From Hymenobacter sp. PAMC 26628 (GTDB lineage Bacteria; Bacteroidota; Bacteroidia; Cytophagales; Hymenobacteraceae): a DNA stretch of 64,000 nt. Where the stretch lies: contig NZ_CP014304.1 in assembly GCF_001562275.1 (NCBI RefSeq), positions 4,030,001 through 4,094,000 of the forward strand. The letters run 5' to 3'. The translations under genes were made by a program, and so were the position numbers. Of the stretch, positions 1 through 7,458 are shown one piece after another. Positions within the stretch are counted from its first letter, which is position 1. Each line of letters starts with the position of its first letter. The notes under the pieces are model-generated. The model was not told the DNA's origin. It worked only from the letters and a program-made list of their open reading frames with translations, and did not search any database.

Positions 1-147
1 CACCGGCTGCCACGGGATGTCAAGCGCGTGCACATTTAGGGGCCCGTACAAGAAGCAAATCAGCACATTATAGGAAAAAAAGAACAGCAAGCTGTTGCGC
101 GACAAGCGCCAGATGAGGATGGGGCGAAGATTGGTACGGATGTACAT
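1..147 (-). CDS. bestrophin-like membrane protein, N-terminal 49 residues (partial)
   Basis: The window edge cuts this leftward gene, so only the N terminus is visible. It starts MYIRTNLRPILIWRLSR and continues with a hydrophobic stretch rich in Phe, Leu and Tyr followed by a Pro-Leu segment. This arrangement, a short positively charged start and then the first helix, resembles the opening of bacterial bestrophin-like (UPF0187) proteins, pentameric inner-membrane ion channels. The ATG at 145-147 was chosen because the protein reads openly from it to the edge and codon use matches the window. It is divergent from the TonB-like gene, with about 200 bases between them. The family call rests on 49 residues and is tentative; that it is a membrane protein gene is more certain. 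Confidence 0.6.
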   Translation of the reverse strand, partial: MYIRTNLRPILIWRLSRNSLLFFFSYNVLICFLYGPLNVHALDIPWQPV

Positions 148-351
148 GAATGAATTAAAAAAGGAGAACCCAACATACGCCGCCGCCGGTCCCCGCGGCC
201 AAACCCCGCCCGGAGTTGGGGGCCCCAGCAGCGGCCAGCGTTGGTATTTTCTGAAGACCGCCGGTGCTAACAGTCCCAGCGGAACGGCCAAAATTAGCGT
301 ATTTTGGGGGTGATGCGCCAGCCGCACGCCTTTTTAGTTCATCATTTCTTC

Positions 352-1176
352 ATGAATGCATCCCTGATTCCCGCCTTGGCCGTGGCCCTGTGCCTGGCCG
401 CTGGCCCCGCCGCCCACGCCCAAAAGCGGGCCCCCGCCCCCAAGCCCGACCGCACCCAGGTGTACGACTCGGTGGCCCAGCCGGCCGTGCCGCTGGGCGG
501 CACCGCGCACTACGCCCAGTTCCTGGCCGACCACCAGCGCTACCCCGCCACGGCCATGCAGCAGGGCCAGCAGGGCACCGTGCCGGTAAGTTTCGTGGTG
601 GAAAAAACCGGCGTGGTAAGCAACGTGGCGGTGACCAAGCCCGTGGCCCCGCTGCTCGACGCCGAGGCCGTGCGCCTCATCAAGAGCGGGCCCCGCTGGA
701 CGCCTGCCAAAAACCGCAACCAGGTGGTGCGCCAGCGCGTGACGGTGCCGGTGAGCTTCGTGCTCTCGCCCCCGGCCGCCCCCGTGCAGCTGCCGGCTAA
801 AGGTGGGGCCCCCGCCCCGCCGCCCAACGCCGCCGACATCGCCGCTTCGGCCCACCCCGACCAGCCGGCCGTAGTGGCCCCCGATAAGCCCGCTACCCCA
901 GTGGGCGGCACGGACGCATTTTTTGCCTGGATCGAGAAAAACCAGCAGTACCCCAGGCTGGCCCGCCAGCGCAAAATCCAGGGCAAGGTGCCGGTTGAGT
1001 TCATCGTGCAGGCCGACGGCAGCCTGACGGATGCGCGCGTCCTCAAAAAGATGGGCTCGGGCCTGGACGAAGAGGCCCTGCGCCTGATTCGGACGGCCCC
1101 AAGGTGGGAGCCGGCCACGTACCAAGGCAAGCCCTTAAAGCAAAAGATGGTGCTGCCCGTCTTGTTCCAATTGTAG
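352..1176 (+). CDS. periplasmic protein with two TonB C-terminal-like modules
   Basis: The 274-residue product starts with a signal peptide (hydrophobic core to about residue 24, ending AHAQ). Two repeats follow, at roughly 40-145 and 180-274, each with 'P.GG...F..W/L...QYP..A...QG.VPV.F.V...G......V......LD.EA.RLI...P.W.PA', the pattern of the TonB C-terminal domain. A Pro/Ala-rich linker joins them. TonB_C domains pass energy from the inner membrane to outer-membrane receptors, but this protein has a cleavable signal and no N-terminal anchor with a proline spacer, so it is probably a periplasmic TonB_C-domain protein and not a canonical TonB. An upstream ATG at 313 would give a poor N terminus, so the ATG at 352 is preferred because it opens directly with the signal peptide. 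Confidence 0.85.
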   Translation: MNASLIPALAVALCLAAGPAAHAQKRAPAPKPDRTQVYDSVAQPAVPLGGTAHYAQFLADHQRYPATAMQQGQQGTVPVSFVVEKTGVVSNVAVTKPVAPLLDAEAVRLIKSGPRWTPAKNRNQVVRQRVTVPVSFVLSPPAAPVQLPAKGGAPAPPPNAADIAASAHPDQPAVVAPDKPATPVGGTDAFFAWIEKNQQYPRLARQRKIQGKVPVEFIVQADGSLTDARVLKKMGSGLDEEALRLIRTAPRWEPATYQGKPLKQKMVLPVLFQL

Positions 1177-1273
1177 GGCCGGGCCCCCGGGGCCGCCCGG
1201 CCCGCGGGCGGCGGGCCGGACTTTTTAGCCGCCGCCGCTGTTGTGGTTGTTCTGCGCTTCTTCTCCTTCGTTT

Positions 1274-2815
1274 ATGTACCTCTCCAGCACCGACGACCTG
1301 CTCTCCGATGTTTCCGTGCTCACGGACGCGCCCCCCGTGTGGCCGTACCAGGCCCGCTACCGCCGCCTGGCCCAGGCCCTGGCCGAGGAGCTGTTCGGGG
1401 CCCTCGACGAAGAGCTGCGCCCCGTGGTGCTGCTGCTGGCCCTGCCCGCCGAGCACACGCTGTCGGCCCGCTGCCTGGAGCCCCACGAGCGCGCCCTGCC
1501 CGCCGACCACTTCGCCGGCACCGTGGCGCGGGGCCGCTACCTGCAAGATTCCGTGCCCCAGGGCGGCTACCTCGACCGCGACGACCTGACGCCCGCCATC
1601 CTGCGGCGGCGGCAGCAGGGCCGGGGCCTGCGCGCGGCCGTGCAGGAGGTGCTCGACGCGCTGGACGCAGATACGTCGCACGTGCACTTCGCGGGCTGGC
1701 CGGTGCTCATCAACGAGCATTTTATCGTGACGGTGCTGCGGCTCCAGCGCAAGGCCCTGCGGGCCCACCCCAGCCTGCTGCCCGACCGCTTCTACACCGA
1801 CGGCCGGCCGCTGGCCTCGTCGCTGGTGATGGCCGCGCTGTACCGCTTCAACGAGGAGGGCGTGAAAAACCTGAGCGAGCCCGAGCCTGGCGCGGGCGTG
1901 GTGGGCCGCCCCCGCGAAACCGAAGAATTGCTGCGCGCCGCCGGCCGCTCCTTCCTCGACACGCCGGCTCAGGCCCTGGGCCTCGACCCGGCCGTGGCCC
2001 AGCTTTTCAACACCTGCAACACCATCTCCAGCCTGCGCTACGAGGGGGCCGAAGGCGTGGGCCGCCTGCTGCTGGGCCGCCGCCGCCACCCCAACCTGGA
2101 GGAAATCTTCGCCCTCACCTGCCCCACCCCGCTCACCGACTACCGGGCCGTGCGCAAGCTGCTGGAAATGACGGCCCCCGACGTGCACCTGCTCGCCGAC
2201 GGCGAAAACGTGTACGCCCTGGGCCGCCAGGTGGGCCACTACGACGCGACGCGCGAAGACCTGTTCGCCGTCAACTTCATCACCCACTACGCCTGGGAGC
2301 TGCAGCACGCCAGCCACGTGCTCATGCGCACCCACTACGGCCTGCCCGGCCTGCCCCGCACCCGCCTGAGCCGGGCCAGCTTCCGGCGCGACCTCAAGCG
2401 CACCTTCGGCCTCACCGAGGCCCCCAAGGTGGAAAAACTGTGGGACGTGGTGCTCGAAGCCAGCCGCCAGAAGCACGGCACGCTGCTCGTCATCACCACC
2501 GAGGCCCTGGCCGAAGCCGACCGCCTCAAGCTGCAATGCACCCTGGTGGAGCCCGTGCCGCTCACGCCCCTCATCACGCGCCTCGTCACGGCCATCGACG
2601 GGGCCGTGCTGCTCGACCCCGAGGGCTACTGCTACTCCATCGGCGTGATTCTGGACGGCACCGCCAGCGGCCGCGGCGACGGCAGCCGCGGGGCCCGCTA
2701 CAACTCGGCCCTCCGCTACGTCGAAAGCTCGCGCTACCCCTGCCTGGCCGTGGTCGTGAGCGAGGATGGCCTGGTGAACGTGCTGACCTCGAAGCGCGAG
2801 GGCGGAGAGCGGTAG
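1274..2815 (+). CDS. DisA_N (diadenylate cyclase-type) domain protein with long N-terminal sensor region
   Basis: A 513-residue protein whose last ~110 residues match the DAC/DisA_N nucleotidyltransferase fold: 'HGTLLVITTEALAEADRL', then 'AIDGAVLLDPEG' with the DGA motif, then 'RGARYNSALRY', then 'AVVVSEDGLVNVL'. DAC enzymes make c-di-AMP from two ATP. In classical enzymes the second motif is an RHR-containing loop (GTRHRAA); here it reads RGARYNSA, so catalysis cannot be assumed. The first ~390 residues have no domain I recognise with certainty; proteins of this layout have been predicted to carry 'DACN' sensor domains. There is no signal peptide or membrane segment, so it is probably cytoplasmic. 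The ATG at 1274 is preferred over a TTG at 1241, which only adds a non-conserved extension. No obvious operon partner. Confidence 0.8.
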   Translation: MYLSSTDDLLSDVSVLTDAPPVWPYQARYRRLAQALAEELFGALDEELRPVVLLLALPAEHTLSARCLEPHERALPADHFAGTVARGRYLQDSVPQGGYLDRDDLTPAILRRRQQGRGLRAAVQEVLDALDADTSHVHFAGWPVLINEHFIVTVLRLQRKALRAHPSLLPDRFYTDGRPLASSLVMAALYRFNEEGVKNLSEPEPGAGVVGRPRETEELLRAAGRSFLDTPAQALGLDPAVAQLFNTCNTISSLRYEGAEGVGRLLLGRRRHPNLEEIFALTCPTPLTDYRAVRKLLEMTAPDVHLLADGENVYALGRQVGHYDATREDLFAVNFITHYAWELQHASHVLMRTHYGLPGLPRTRLSRASFRRDLKRTFGLTEAPKVEKLWDVVLEASRQKHGTLLVITTEALAEADRLKLQCTLVEPVPLTPLITRLVTAIDGAVLLDPEGYCYSIGVILDGTASGRGDGSRGARYNSALRYVESSRYPCLAVVVSEDGLVNVLTSKREGGER

Positions 2816-2936
2816 GCGCTGGGAAGTTCAGGGATTGGGTGCGGGCAAGCGGGTGGTTTGCTTTTTCTGCGCGTCATTTGGAAACGCGCCGGCCGTCGTG
2901 CCGGCGCCTTTTCCCATAACCATTCCGGCCGCCTTC

Positions 2937-4034
2937 ATGCTTAATTCTACCGCCCGACTCGCGCTGCTCCTTTGCGGCTGGCTACTGCTGCCCATGGCCG
3001 GCCACGCCCAGGCCCACTACCCCGCCCCGGTAGAAGGCGACTTCGCGCTGCCCCAGTTCCGGTTTGCCAGCGGCGAAACGCTGCCGGTGCTGAACCTGCA
3101 CTACACCACCGTGGGCCAGCCGCGCAAGGACCGCAGCGGCCGCGTCACGAACGCCGTGGTCATCATGCACGGCACTACGGGCGCAGGCAGCAGCTTTTTG
3201 AGCGACTTATTTGCGGGGCACCTGTTTGGGCCCGGGCAGCCGCTGGACGCGGCCAAGTACTACGTCATCCTGCCCGACGCCATCGGCCACGGCAAGTCCA
3301 GCAAGCCCAGCAACGGGCTGCGGATGCAGTTCCCGAAGTACACCTACGACGACATGGTGCTGGCCAACTACCGGCTGCTGACCGAAAAGCTGGGCGTGGC
3401 CCACCTGCGCCTGGTGATGGGCACGTCGATGGGCGGCATGGAAACCTGGGTGTGGGGCTACCAGTACCCCGGCTTCATGGATGCCCTGCTGCCCCTGGCC
3501 AGCCTGCCCGTCGAGATTGCGGGCCGCAACCGCATGCTGCGCAAAATGGCCATCGATATGATTGAAATGGACCCCGAGTGGAAGGGCGGGGCCTACACCA
3601 CCGAGCCCAAAACGGGCCTCGCCGGGGCCGCGTCGTCGCTCATCTTCATGACCAGCAGCCCCAAGCAGATGCAACGGCTGGCCCCCACCCGCGCCCTGGC
3701 CGAAGCCGCCCTGGCCAAAACCGAAGCCAACCTCTACGCCGCGCTGGACGCCAACGACTTCATCTACCAGTTCGACGCCTCCCGCGACTACAACCCGGCC
3801 CCGCACCTGGCCGCCATCAAGGCGCCGCTGTTCGCCATCAATTCGGCCGACGACCAGGTGAACCCGCCCGAGCTGGGCATCCTGGACACCGAAATCAAAA
3901 AAGTAGCCAAGGGCCGCTACATCCTGCTGCCCATCACCGACCTCACCACCGGCCACGGCACGCACTCTAACCCCGCCATCTGGGGCAGCTACTTACAGGA
4001 ACTGCTGGCCCTGACTGAAAAGCCCAAGCTGTAG
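2937..4034 (+). CDS. secreted alpha/beta hydrolase, homoserine O-acetyltransferase (MetX)-like fold
   Basis: A 365-residue protein with a signal peptide (hydrophobic core LALLLCGWLLLPMAG, cleavage near GHAQA). The mature part has the alpha/beta-hydrolase features of the MetX-like branch: 'VVIMHGTTGAG' oxyanion region, 'YYVILPDAIGHGKSS', the nucleophile elbow 'GTSMGGMETW', an acidic site in 'NSADDQVNPPE' and a late 'TGHGTHSNP' carrying the His. MetX itself is cytoplasmic and longer; with an export signal and no met genes nearby this is more likely an exported esterase or hydrolase of unknown substrate. The ATG at 2937 begins exactly at the signal peptide. It converges with the amidase gene; the spacer holds a degraded copy of the amidase 3' end and a small coiled-coil gene. 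Confidence 0.85.
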   Translation: MLNSTARLALLLCGWLLLPMAGHAQAHYPAPVEGDFALPQFRFASGETLPVLNLHYTTVGQPRKDRSGRVTNAVVIMHGTTGAGSSFLSDLFAGHLFGPGQPLDAAKYYVILPDAIGHGKSSKPSNGLRMQFPKYTYDDMVLANYRLLTEKLGVAHLRLVMGTSMGGMETWVWGYQYPGFMDALLPLASLPVEIAGRNRMLRKMAIDMIEMDPEWKGGAYTTEPKTGLAGAASSLIFMTSSPKQMQRLAPTRALAEAALAKTEANLYAALDANDFIYQFDASRDYNPAPHLAAIKAPLFAINSADDQVNPPELGILDTEIKKVAKGRYILLPITDLTTGHGTHSNPAIWGSYLQELLALTEKPKL

Positions 4035-4055
4035 GCCATCAGCACGCCAGGCCCC

Positions 4056-4176
4056 TACTTGCCCACTGCCACCGGCCGCGCCGGCCGGTGGTCGTAAGGT
4101 GAGGCCCCTGGGCAGGTTGCAAACCGGCTAGCCAGTGAATGGGACGGTAAACTGGCTGTTGTCGCCGCGGCAGTCT
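4056..4176 (-). pseudogene. degraded copy of the 3' end of the adjacent amidase gene
   Basis: Read on the minus strand, this stretch resembles the last part of the amidase gene at 4610-4830. Two blocks align by eye: 4056-4075 (CTACTTGCCCACTGCCACCG) with the amidase stop region at 4610-4629, and about 4080-4176 with 4740-4838, including the shared run CTGGCTGTTGTCGCCGCGG. In the protein frame 'RGDNSQ' is followed directly by 'FTVPF', where the intact amidase has about ten residues between. Roughly 110 bases between the blocks are missing. It is a remnant and no longer coding. It lies on the far side of the coiled-coil gene from the intact amidase. Confidence 0.7.
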
Positions 4177-4226
4177 GAGCCATCTCCTGCCTTAGCTAGC
4201 GAGTGGAGTTCTAAAAAATTCGCGCT

Positions 4227-4234
4227 TAAATTTG
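4227..4234 (+). promoter_or_regulatory. Bacteroidota -7 box (TAAATTTG) for the coiled-coil gene
   Basis: TAAATTTG fits the TAnnTTTG consensus and lies 31 bases before the ATG at 4266. No clear -33 TTG was seen at the usual spacing, so support is moderate. Confidence 0.4.
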
Positions 4235-4265
4235 ACCTACTGCCCCAAAACAGGCCTCTTTCCCT

Positions 4266-4598
4266 ATGACCGCCGACGACCGCTTCAACCAACTCGAACC
4301 ACTGCTCGTCGAAACCATCACCATCTTGGATCGGCACACCAGCCAGCTCAAGCAGCTGAATAACAACGTTGTTCAACTAAATGCAGCAGTAATTCAACAG
4401 GGTGACAATATTACTTTCCTATTGCGGGAACAATTAGTAATGAAGGCAGATATGGCCGAAATGAAAGCCGATATCACCGGCCTCAAAACCGATGTGACCG
4501 AAATAAAGGGCGACATTACCGGCCTTAAAACTGGCCAAGCCGAAACTAATAGCAAGCTCGACCAACTGCTGCAACTGCTGCAAAATCCGGGCAAATAG
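4266..4598 (+). CDS. small coiled-coil protein, function unknown
   Basis: A 110-residue hydrophilic protein. From about residue 55 it consists of short repeats, 'MKADMAEMKADITGLK', 'TDVTEIKGDITGLKTG', with hydrophobic residues at heptad positions, and so should form a long parallel or antiparallel coiled coil; the first half also has heptads around 'ILDRHTSQLKQLNNNV'. No signal peptide, no cysteine and no catalytic motif. It is lower in GC and uses more AAT, AAA and ATT codons than its neighbours, which may mean recent arrival. It sits between a degraded amidase tail (4056-4176) and the intact amidase end (4610), only 11 bases from the latter's stop codon. A TAAATTTG box precedes it. I do not recognise the family and assign no function. 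Confidence 0.7.
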   Translation: MTADDRFNQLEPLLVETITILDRHTSQLKQLNNNVVQLNAAVIQQGDNITFLLREQLVMKADMAEMKADITGLKTDVTEIKGDITGLKTGQAETNSKLDQLLQLLQNPGK

Positions 4599-4609
4599 GC
4601 CGGCACCTT

Positions 4610-6211
4610 TTACTTGCCCACTCCCGCCGCGGGCAGCGCCGGAAACCGCACCGGGGCCCGGCGGTGGTGCGTGGCCTGCTCGTAGGCGTAGGCGTATTTT
4701 ATCAGCGTCGGCTCGTCGAACGAGCGGCCCAGGAACTGGAGGCCGGCCGGCAGGTGGTCGTAGGTAAAGCCCATGGGCACGGTGAAGGCCGGCTGGCCGG
4801 TGTGCGGGGCAATGAGCTGGCTGTTGTCGCCGCGGTAGCCCTGGAAGTCGCCCACTTTGGCGGGCGGGTTGTTCCAGGTGGGGTACACCAGGGCCCCTAC
4901 TTTGTAGCGGTCCATCACGGCCGTCACGGCGCGGCGGAAGGCGATGCGGCGCGGGTCGGTGTAGGCCTCGCCGCGGCCGGCGGTGCTGGCCGCGGGGCTC
5001 ACGCCGTGGGCCAGCTCGTCTTGCAGGTTTTCCTTGATGTAGGCCGCGTACTTGCCCGAGGCCAGCACCTCGTCAATGTTTTTCACGGGCACGCCGGGGC
5101 CCTGGGCAGCCAGGTAGGCGTTCACGTCGTGCTTGAACACCGAGGCCCACTGGCCTTTGCTGACTTGGGCGAAGTCCGGAATTTCTACGTCTACCACCAC
5201 GGCCCCGGCCCGGCGCAGGTCGGCCACGGCCTGCTCGAACACGGCCTTCACCTGCAGGTCGGGGTTACGCTCGCTTAGGGTGCGCAGCACGCCGATGCGG
5301 GCCCCCTTAAGTCCGTCTTTGATTAAGAATTGCTGGTAGCCGCCGGCCGGCACCTTGCCGGCGCTGTAGGCCGTGAGCGGGTCGGCCGGGTCGGGGCCGG
5401 CCATCACTTCGAGCAGGCGGGTGGCGTCGGCCACGGAGCGGGCCATGGGGCCCCCGGTGTCGTTGCGCAGGTACAGCGGCACGATGCCGGCGCGGCTCAC
5501 CAGCCCCAGCGTGGGCCGAAACCCGACTAGGGCGTTGTGCGACGAGGGGCCCCGGATGGAGTTGCCGGTGTCGGTGCCCAGGCCCGCCGTGCCGAAGCTG
5601 GCCGCCACGGCCGCCGCCGTGCCCCCGCTGGAGCCCGCCGGCACGTGCGCCAGGTTGTAGGGGTTGCGGGTTTCGCCCGCCAGCGAGCTGATGGTCACCA
5701 TCGGGCTGAAGGCCCACTCGGCCATGTTGGACTTGGCCAGCACGATGGCCCCGGCCGCTTTCAGGGCCCGCACCACCGTGGCATCGGTGGCGGGCGCGAA
5801 GCCCTTGAGGGCCAGCGAGCCGGCCGCGGTTTGCAGGCCGGCCGTGTTGTAGTTATCCTTCACAATCAGCGGAATGCAGTGCAACGGCCGCAGCTTGCCG
5901 GTGCGGCGGTATTCGGCATCTAGCTCCTTGGCGGCGGCCAGCGCGGCGGGGTTCGTTACGACAATGGCGTTGAGCTTGGTGGGCTGGTCGTAGGCGGCAA
6001 TGCGGGCCTGGTACGCCCGCACGAGCTGCTCGCAGTTGCAGTCGCCCCGCTTTAGGGCCCCTTGCACGTCGGCAATCGAGGCTTCGGCCACCTCAAAGCG
6101 CGGGGCCTTGGCCTGGGCTTTTGGCTGGGCAGCTTGCTCGCAGCCGCTGCCCAGCACCGCGCCGAATAGAACCAGCAAAAAGAGCCGGCCGGACTTGAAT
6201 AGCGTCATCAT
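4610..6211 (-). CDS. amidase-signature family hydrolase, probable lipoprotein
   Basis: About 533 residues from the preferred start. The amidase-signature triad is complete: Lys118 in 'IPLIVKDNYNT', cis-Ser194 in 'PAGSSGGTAAAVAAS' and nucleophile Ser218 in 'GTDTGNSIRGP'; the spacing fits the family. These enzymes hydrolyse amides, carbamates or acyl-glutaminyl-tRNA; here there are no gatB/gatC neighbours and the protein has an N-terminal hydrophobic segment ending 'LGSGCEQ', so it is probably a lipid-anchored periplasmic amidase and not GatA. Two ATG codons in tandem (6209-6211 and 6206-6208) start exactly at the signal peptide; longer starts upstream add basic, non-conserved sequence. It is followed convergently by the coiled-coil gene, and a broken copy of its 3' end lies beyond that gene. 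Confidence 0.9.
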   Translation of the reverse strand: MMTLFKSGRLFLLVLFGAVLGSGCEQAAQPKAQAKAPRFEVAEASIADVQGALKRGDCNCEQLVRAYQARIAAYDQPTKLNAIVVTNPAALAAAKELDAEYRRTGKLRPLHCIPLIVKDNYNTAGLQTAAGSLALKGFAPATDATVVRALKAAGAIVLAKSNMAEWAFSPMVTISSLAGETRNPYNLAHVPAGSSGGTAAAVAASFGTAGLGTDTGNSIRGPSSHNALVGFRPTLGLVSRAGIVPLYLRNDTGGPMARSVADATRLLEVMAGPDPADPLTAYSAGKVPAGGYQQFLIKDGLKGARIGVLRTLSERNPDLQVKAVFEQAVADLRRAGAVVVDVEIPDFAQVSKGQWASVFKHDVNAYLAAQGPGVPVKNIDEVLASGKYAAYIKENLQDELAHGVSPAASTAGRGEAYTDPRRIAFRRAVTAVMDRYKVGALVYPTWNNPPAKVGDFQGYRGDNSQLIAPHTGQPAFTVPMGFTYDHLPAGLQFLGRSFDEPTLIKYAYAYEQATHHRRAPVRFPALPAAGVGK

Positions 6212-6236
6212 GGGGGAGGAAATCAGGCGGAGAAAA

Positions 6237-6743
6237 TTAGCGCTTGGCGCGGAACGACCACGTGACGCGGAACACCGCCACCACATCGCCAGCTTCGTCA
6301 ACGCCGGTGCTGGTGCACACTACGGTGCGGCCTTCGCCGGTGGCGCGGCTCTCGGCCACGGCCCGGGCAATGGCGGCCCCGTCGGGGCAGGTGAAGGCCA
6401 CCAGACCCGTGGCTTTTTTAGTGAATTCGGCCGTCAGGCCCGTCACCAGCATCGACACGGGGGCCCCGGCTTGCACGTGCATCATGGCCTGCATGCCGCC
6501 GGCCAGCTCGCCCGCCATGGCCAGGCAGGCGAAGTAGATGCTGCGAAACGGGTTCTGGGTAAGGTATTTATACCGGATGGTAACCGTGGCCTGCGTCGGC
6601 GTCAGCGCGCGCAGGCGCAGGCCGGCCAGCCAGGCCATCGGTAATTTGCGCAGCATGAACAGCCGCAGCTTGGCCGGGCTGAGCACCTGGCGGCGGAAAG
6701 CAGCCGCCTGCGGGGCATCAGTGGAAACGGTGGGTTCGGGCAT
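6237..6743 (-). CDS. DUF4442 / hotdog-fold thioesterase-like protein
   Basis: A 168-residue protein. 'YLTQNPFRSIYFACLAMAGELAGGMQAM' is the central helix region of DUF4442 proteins, a hotdog-fold family related to acyl-CoA thioesterases (YiiD C-terminal domain-like), followed by beta strands 'VTGLTAEFTKKATGLVAFTC' and 'GDVVAVFRVTWSF'. Substrate unknown. No signal peptide; cytoplasmic. It is transcribed leftward between the PPC-domain gene and the amidase; 25 bases separate its stop from the amidase start, so these may be cotranscribed. The whole 143-base gap upstream is filled by a stutter hairpin. Confidence 0.85.
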   Translation of the reverse strand: MPEPTVSTDAPQAAAFRRQVLSPAKLRLFMLRKLPMAWLAGLRLRALTPTQATVTIRYKYLTQNPFRSIYFACLAMAGELAGGMQAMMHVQAGAPVSMLVTGLTAEFTKKATGLVAFTCPDGAAIARAVAESRATGEGRTVVCTSTGVDEAGDVVAVFRVTWSFRAKR

Positions 6744-6886
6744 GGCGAGAAGAATGTGGAAGATGTGAGAAATGCGGAGATGTGAAGATTTTGGGGATAA
6801 AAGATAAGAGCACGAAAATCACAAGTACAACCGCCTCATTCCCAGATTTCTCACATCGTCCACATTCTCACATTTCCCCACATTCT
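6744..6886. repeat. stutter hairpin, AATGTG family, copy 1
   Basis: The gap between the PPC gene stop and the DUF4442 start consists of two arms built from degenerate units like GAATGTGG, AAGATGTGAG and AAATGTGAG. The left arm (about 6748-6800) and right arm (about 6845-6890) are reverse-complementary in general pattern, so a transcript could fold into a long imperfect stem. The same unit occurs at 14709-14850. Confidence 0.7.
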
Positions 6887-7417
6887 TCACTTTTTCTTGG
6901 GGTGCACCGTCAGCTCCTGGTAGCCGAAGGTGGGGTCGGTTTCGCGCCGAAACTCCAGGTCCGGCAGCTCGGCCAGCACGATTTCGGCGGTGGTGTACAC
7001 CCGGCAGCCGTCGAGCAGGTGGCCGCCCAGGGTGCGGCCCGTACTGTCGGCCACCGACAAATGCAGGTGCGAGCCGTTGGTGGAGAGCGTGCCCACGAGC
7101 GACACGATTTCGAAGTGGCCGCGGTACTCGGTGGGGCCCTCCTGGTTGGCCAGCCGCAGCGTGGCCACCGTGAGGCTGCCCACGCACGTGAGCAGGGCCC
7201 CCGCCCGCAGGTGCTGGGCCTGCACGAAGGCCAGGAGGCCCTGGCGCAGGTCGTCGCCGGGGCGCAGGCGCAGGGCGTAGGTTTTCAGCGAAGAAGACGG
7301 GACGGCGGACACGGCGGCGGCGGAAGGATGGCGCGGCAAGGACTGCGCCAGCGCGGGGCCGGCCAGTAGCCCGAGCAGCGGAAGGAGGAAGCGGGACACC
7401 CGGTAAAGTAACGGCAT
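6887..7417 (-). CDS. secreted PPC/DUF296 domain protein
   Basis: A 176-residue protein starting MPLLYRVSRFLLPLLGLLAG with cleavage near ALAQS. The mature part has the plant-and-prokaryote-conserved (PPC, DUF296) fold signature: 'KTYALRLRPGDDLRQGLLAFVQAQ', 'GALLTCVGSLTVATLRLAN', 'EIVSLVGTLS', 'HLHLSVADSTGRTLGGHL', 'CRVYTTAEIVLAEL'. The conserved His pair in HLHLS and the GGHL turn are present. PPC proteins are trimers; some bind DNA together with AT-hooks, but this one has no AT-hook and an export signal, so it is not a DNA-binding AHL protein. Role unknown. The start at 7417 is set by the signal peptide. It lies 41 bases downstream of the Gfo/Idh/MocA gene, probably cotranscribed. Confidence 0.8.
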   Translation of the reverse strand: MPLLYRVSRFLLPLLGLLAGPALAQSLPRHPSAAAVSAVPSSSLKTYALRLRPGDDLRQGLLAFVQAQHLRAGALLTCVGSLTVATLRLANQEGPTEYRGHFEIVSLVGTLSTNGSHLHLSVADSTGRTLGGHLLDGCRVYTTAEIVLAELPDLEFRRETDPTFGYQELTVHPKKK

Positions 7418-7458
7418 GCCGCGGGCATTGCCAGCCTCGGCCTGGGGCCCCGGCTGGC

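Noticed and set aside
1043..2536. Long minus-strand frame of nearly 500 codons opposite the cyclase-like gene
   Set aside because: High GC creates long antisense frames; the composition is His/Gln/Gly/Val-rich without domains, and the plus-strand gene has clear motifs.
2937..4034. metX, homoserine O-acetyltransferase
   Set aside because: The fold is similar, but the protein carries a signal peptide and has no methionine genes next to it.
4128..4376. An 82-codon minus-strand frame next to the coiled-coil gene
   Set aside because: Most of it is antisense to the coiled-coil gene; only its end (RGDNSQ..FTVPF) is meaningful, as part of the decayed amidase tail.
4610..6211. gatA (glutamyl-tRNA amidotransferase subunit A)
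   Set aside because: The lipoprotein-type signal and lack of gatB/gatC argue for a general amidase.
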